From an uncultured Bacillota bacterium (GTDB taxonomy: Bacteria > Bacillota_I > Bacilli_A > RFN20 > CAG-288), in assembly GCA_949284445.1 (NCBI GenBank), contig CASDVP010000005.1, forward strand, positions 1 to 64,000: 64,000 nucleotides of DNA. Reading direction: 5' to 3'. Of this stretch, positions 61,081-64,000 are shown piece after piece. The translations under genes were made by a program, and so were the position numbers. The number at the start of each line of letters is the position of its first letter. Within the stretch, counting starts at the first letter, position 1. The notes beneath the pieces are model-generated. The model did not search any database. It had not been told where the DNA came from and saw nothing but the letters and a program-made list of their open reading frames with translations.

Positions 61081-63057
61081 TTAATCTTGGACCGGAAAAT
61101 CTTTTAAAATTCGATCAGCGATTTGCTCAGGAGTGAAATTAAAGGCTTTTATGACTTCTTCGGCTGGAGCTGAAAGACCAAAGGTATTGATATCATATAC
61201 ATGTTTAGCATATTTATATAAGTTATCTGATTTAGCCATCTCAATGAATATTCTTTTATCATATGGATTAGCTAAAACACTTTCTTGATATTCTTTCGGC
61301 TGCATATCAAAAAGCTCTAAGCAAGGCATGGAAACCACACGGACATCGAGCCCGTTTTCTAATAATATCTTTTGAACTTGGCAAGCTAAATCGACTTCAG
61401 AACCAGAAGCCATAATAGTTAAATCAGAGTGTTCAGATTCCTCTGAAATAACATAACCGCCTTTTAGAGCACCATTAAAGGAAGCGCCATCATGTTCGGT
61501 TAAATTTTGGCGTGATAATAATAAACAAGTCGGATGATTAATAGATGAAAAAGCGAAATGATAACTAGCAGCTGTTTCAGTTCCACATGCAGGTCTGAAT
61601 ACGAAATTATTCGGAATGCTTCTGAGCATCGCGATTTGTTCAATCGGTTCATGTGTAGGTCCATCTTCACCCACAGCGATAGAATCATGACTGAATAGAT
61701 ATACTGCTGGTATTTTCTCCATTGCGGACATTCTGATAGCAGGCTTCATATAATCAGCGAAAACTAAGAAGGAACCGACATAAGTTCTTACGCCTTTATG
61801 TAATAAAATACCGTTTTGGATCGAAGCCATTAAAAATTCACGAATGCCGAAATTGATATTATTTCCTTTTCTATTTTCGGGTGTAAAGTCAGAAAATTTC
61901 TTGACTTTTGTTTTGACCGAAGAAGCGACATCAGCGCTACCACCTAGGAGGTCTGGGATTTCATCAGCAATCAGATTTAAAAGACTTTGGCTTTCATTTC
62001 TGGTGCTATCGGAGTGATTCTTTTCATAAATCGGACCTTGTTTAAATATGAAAGGACGAACATCATTAGTGCACATCATTTCGAATTGTTGATATTCTTT
62101 CGGATGTGAAGTTTTATATTCTTCGACTTGTTTTAAATAAGAAGCGTGGGCGAGCTCGCCGCGTTTGATAAAACTATTCTTATAAATCTCTTTCGTTTCG
62201 GATGGGATTTCAAAAGCTTCGTAGGAATAGTTTAAATTGTTTTTTGTCTTCAAGACTTCTTCTGGTGAAAAAGCTTTTCCATGACTAGCGGCTGTCCCTT
62301 CAAGAGGTGAACCATAACCGATTTTAGTATGGACAATAATGATAGTCGGCTTTTCTTTGGCAGCTTTAGCGATTGTGATGGCACGGTCGATTTCATCTAC
62401 TTCATTGCCGTTTTTCACTTCGAGAACATTCCAATTAGAAGCTTCAAAACGTAATCTGATATTTTCATTTGAAGAATTGGATAAGGGACCATCTAAAGTG
62501 CAATCATTTCTGTCGTACAAAAGAATGAGCTTGTTTAATTTTTGTAATCCTGCAAATGATATCGCTTCTTGAGAGATACCTTCTTCTAAGCAACCATCAC
62601 CGGTTAAAACATATGTGTAGTGATTGATGAGTTTCTCACCGTCAACATAAAAATTACGTAAGTGTTCTTCACAAACTGCCATACCTATTGCCTGTGCGAT
62701 ACCTTGTCCTAATGGACCAGAGGTAGCATCAACACCTGGGGTATGACCATATTCTGGATGCCCGGGAGTTAAAGAACCGAGCTGACGGAATTGTTTCAGC
62801 TGTTCAAGAGGAAGAGGATAACCACATAGATGCAAGTTCGCATACAGCAAAGCGGAAACATGACCAGCCGATAAGACGAATCTATCACGGTTTATCCAAT
62901 TGGAATCGTTATGATCTGCGATAAGATGGCGAGTGAAAAGAGTATAGATGATCGGGGCGCTAGAAAGAGCCATTCCCGGATGTCCGCTTTTAGCTCTGGA
63001 AATCATATCTAAAGATAATGCGCGTAGAGTATTGACGGCTAAGTTATCATTTTTCAT
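61081..63057 (-). CDS. tkt: Transketolase
   Basis: 658 residues. RAKSGHPGMALSSAPIIYTL (thiamine diphosphate region), GPLGQGIAQAIGMAVCEEHL, TGDGCLEEG (the GDG...N metal motif region), VGEDGPTHEPIEQIAMLRSI and FRPACGTETAASYHFA are standard. Links glycolysis and the pentose phosphates. Ribosome binding site AAAGAGGTATAAC. It lies right after a terminated ncRNA gene. Confidence 0.95.
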   Translation of the reverse strand: MKNDNLAVNTLRALSLDMISRAKSGHPGMALSSAPIIYTLFTRHLIADHNDSNWINRDRFVLSAGHVSALLYANLHLCGYPLPLEQLKQFRQLGSLTPGHPEYGHTPGVDATSGPLGQGIAQAIGMAVCEEHLRNFYVDGEKLINHYTYVLTGDGCLEEGISQEAISFAGLQKLNKLILLYDRNDCTLDGPLSNSSNENIRLRFEASNWNVLEVKNGNEVDEIDRAITIAKAAKEKPTIIIVHTKIGYGSPLEGTAASHGKAFSPEEVLKTKNNLNYSYEAFEIPSETKEIYKNSFIKRGELAHASYLKQVEEYKTSHPKEYQQFEMMCTNDVRPFIFKQGPIYEKNHSDSTRNESQSLLNLIADEIPDLLGGSADVASSVKTKVKKFSDFTPENRKGNNINFGIREFLMASIQNGILLHKGVRTYVGSFLVFADYMKPAIRMSAMEKIPAVYLFSHDSIAVGEDGPTHEPIEQIAMLRSIPNNFVFRPACGTETAASYHFAFSSINHPTCLLLSRQNLTEHDGASFNGALKGGYVISEESEHSDLTIMASGSEVDLACQVQKILLENGLDVRVVSMPCLELFDMQPKEYQESVLANPYDKRIFIEMAKSDNLYKYAKHVYDINTFGLSAPAEEVIKAFNFTPEQIADRILKDFPVQD

Positions 63058-63095
63058 TTGTTATACCTCTTTGGAATATTTTAACATAGAACCTA

Positions 63096-63265
63096 AAAAA
63101 ACGGGCAATGAATGCCCGCTTCACCTAGATTCTTTCAATTTCCCTTTTAATAAAGAGGAGACCGCAGCGAGTGCTTGGGATTCTGATTCGATGATCAGCT
63201 TTCAACGCTACACTGGCGATATAGGTCTCAAAAAAATATGTGTCGGAAACGCGCCATGTCTAGGT
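63096..63265 (-). ncRNA. Free-standing structured ncRNA (~170 nt), possibly 6S-like
   Basis: The - strand has its own promoter (TTGCTA at 63300-63295, 17 bp, TATAAT at 63277-63272) and a terminator at the other end (CGGGCA/TGCCCG, 63118-63102, then seven T). The first transcribed bases ACCTAGA (63265-63259) pair with TCTAGGT (63129-63123), closing the molecule. Inside are TTTCC/GGGAAA, then a large internal loop, GAGACC (63229-63224) / GGTCTC (63163-63158), a 6 bp stem with one mismatch and a terminal hairpin CTGAT/ATCAG. This is a rod with a central bubble, like 6S RNA. No long ORF is present on this strand. Naming it 6S is inference. Confidence 0.6.
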
Positions 63266-63271
63266 AAGATA

Positions 63272-63300
63272 ATTATATGTTTCTATCTAGCTTTTAGCAA
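63272..63300 (-). promoter_or_regulatory. Promoter of the structured ncRNA
   Basis: TTGCTA-17-TATAAT on the - strand; predicted start 63265 coincides with the closing stem. Confidence 0.6.
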
Positions 63301-63302
63301 TA

Positions 63303-63812
63303 TCAATGCATCAAAAAATCTTTGCCTTTAATTGTTTCAGTCAGTGATAATGATGAAAAATGCTGCTGTCTTTTTGCTTCGCTTAAAATTATGCTGACTG
63401 AGTCAGAAAGATTTAAAGACCTTGCGTTGATCGCCATCGGAATACGGATGGTTTTATCGATGTGCTCTCTTAAGATATTGTGTGGTATACCGGTGGATTC
63501 TCTACCAAACATAAAGAAATAATCTTTTGTTTGATCAGAATAGTCCATTTCTGAATAGACATTCTTAGAATATCTTGTCACGAAATAGCCATCCCAATTT
63601 TTATATTTATTTAAAAATTGTTCTATAGTATCAAAACGTTCAATCTCAAAATTTATCGCATAATCCATATGTGCTCTTGACAATGCTTTATCATCGAGTG
63701 AGAAGCTCAAAGGACCGATGATTGTCAATTTTGCGTCTAAAGCCATGCACGTCCGGATTATATTGCCGGTGTTGGCTGGCTTTTCCGGCTCAAATAAGAC
63801 GATTCTGTTCAT
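63303..63812 (-). CDS. trmL: tRNA (cytidine/uridine-34-2'-O)-methyltransferase TrmL
   Basis: 169 residues, SPOUT family. The N-terminal RIVLFEPEKPANTGNIIRTC, FMFGRESTGIP and the knot motif IPMAINARSLNLSDSVSIIL near the C-terminus are diagnostic. Methylates the wobble base of tRNA-Leu. Its ATG overlaps the previous stop by 4 bp. Confidence 0.93.
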   Translation of the reverse strand: MNRIVLFEPEKPANTGNIIRTCMALDAKLTIIGPLSFSLDDKALSRAHMDYAINFEIERFDTIEQFLNKYKNWDGYFVTRYSKNVYSEMDYSDQTKDYFFMFGRESTGIPHNILREHIDKTIRIPMAINARSLNLSDSVSIILSEAKRQQHFSSLSLTETIKGKDFLMH

Positions 63813-64000
63813 CTTGTAATCTCTTTTGTCTGTTCTTTTAAGTAATCTTTTAGTTCAGGATCATCGATATGTGGAGATAAGGTGTTATAAACAAGTGCAT
63901 TATAGTCGTTTAACCATTTCAGTTCATCATCAGTTAACATTGTGACATCGATCGCTCTTCTGACGTATGGACAATAAGTTATAGTCTTGAATTTATAGAA
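63809..64000 (-). CDS. Aminopeptidase P (Xaa-Pro aminopeptidase) C-terminus, partial
   Basis: The last 63 codons of a gene that continues beyond the window. TITYCPYVRRAIDVTMLTDD, ELKWLNDYNALVYNTLSPHI is the C-terminal pattern of M24B aminopeptidases P (T.CP...I...LLT..E..WLN.YH..V...L.P). The metal-binding residues lie outside the window. Stop TGA at 63811-63809 overlaps trmL by 4 bp. Confidence 0.75.
   Translation of the reverse strand, partial: FYKFKTITYCPYVRRAIDVTMLTDDELKWLNDYNALVYNTLSPHIDDPELKDYLKEQTKEITR

Noticed and set aside
63096-63265. SRP RNA, RNase P RNA or tmRNA identity of the ncRNA
   Set aside because: The SRP domain IV motif, the RNase P core motifs and a tmRNA tRNA-like domain are not present.
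62948-63331. 127 aa ORF on the + strand over the ncRNA
   Set aside because: It runs antisense through the start of tkt and the ncRNA, has no ribosome binding site and no protein-like pattern.

Overview
The window comes from a low-G+C Gram-positive bacterium (Bacillota, class Bacilli in the broad sense). The gene set points to an uncultured gut lineage near the Erysipelotrichia/Mollicutes branch, but lineage is inference. TGA is used as a normal stop (S21, Nth, Der, SecY), so this is genetic code 11 and not the mycoplasma code. Supporting traits are a zinc-type S14, a four-Cys adenylate kinase, a CIRCE operator at clpB, no rpmD between rpsE and rplO, and six tRNA genes none of which encodes its CCA end.

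Layout. 1-1.8 kb is a small accessory patch: two hypothetical genes, then two tandem loci that each pair a 30-42 aa hydrophobic peptide gene with an opposing ~75 nt RNA, in the manner of Fst/par type I toxin-antitoxin systems. 1.8-14.3 kb holds a nucleotidase lipoprotein, MntP, an operon of 2-hydroxyacid dehydrogenase, aminotransferase and an HPr-kinase/PEPCK-like P-loop protein, two tandem YfcE-type phosphodiesterases, tRNAs, a large Ig-repeat secreted protein and a methyltransferase-like protein. 14.3-29.6 kb is the complete S10-spc-alpha cluster (rpsJ to rplQ) on the + strand, with a structured leader, many lysine/alanine/glutamate-rich ribosomal-protein tails and a frameshift plus apparent deletion inside rpsC. 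29.7-35.5 kb has a Nudix hydrolase, cmk-der-gpsA, HU and dnaD-nth. 35.5-50.8 kb is mostly on the - strand: clpB, tyrS, a set of unknown membrane proteins, hemW, a degenerate Fic-like protein, lepA, a nuclease-helicase fusion and a Sel1-repeat protein. 51-64 kb has a MarR regulator, YoaK, acetolactate decarboxylase, rubredoxin, queT with a leader RNA, rarA-punA, dtd-mnmA-rpsU-sdaA, transketolase, a free-standing structured ncRNA, trmL and the end of an aminopeptidase P gene.

Themes. Translation dominates: ribosomal proteins, IF-1, Map, LepA, Der, TyrS, Dtd, MnmA, TrmL and tRNAs. Several genes carry a -10 box 6-7 nt before the start codon and no ribosome binding site, so leaderless mRNAs appear common. 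The least-explained signals are the tandem toxin-like loci at 0.8-1.5 kb, the ~170 nt ncRNA at 63.1-63.3 kb, the leaderless promoters, and the duplicated element ahead of rpsJ.
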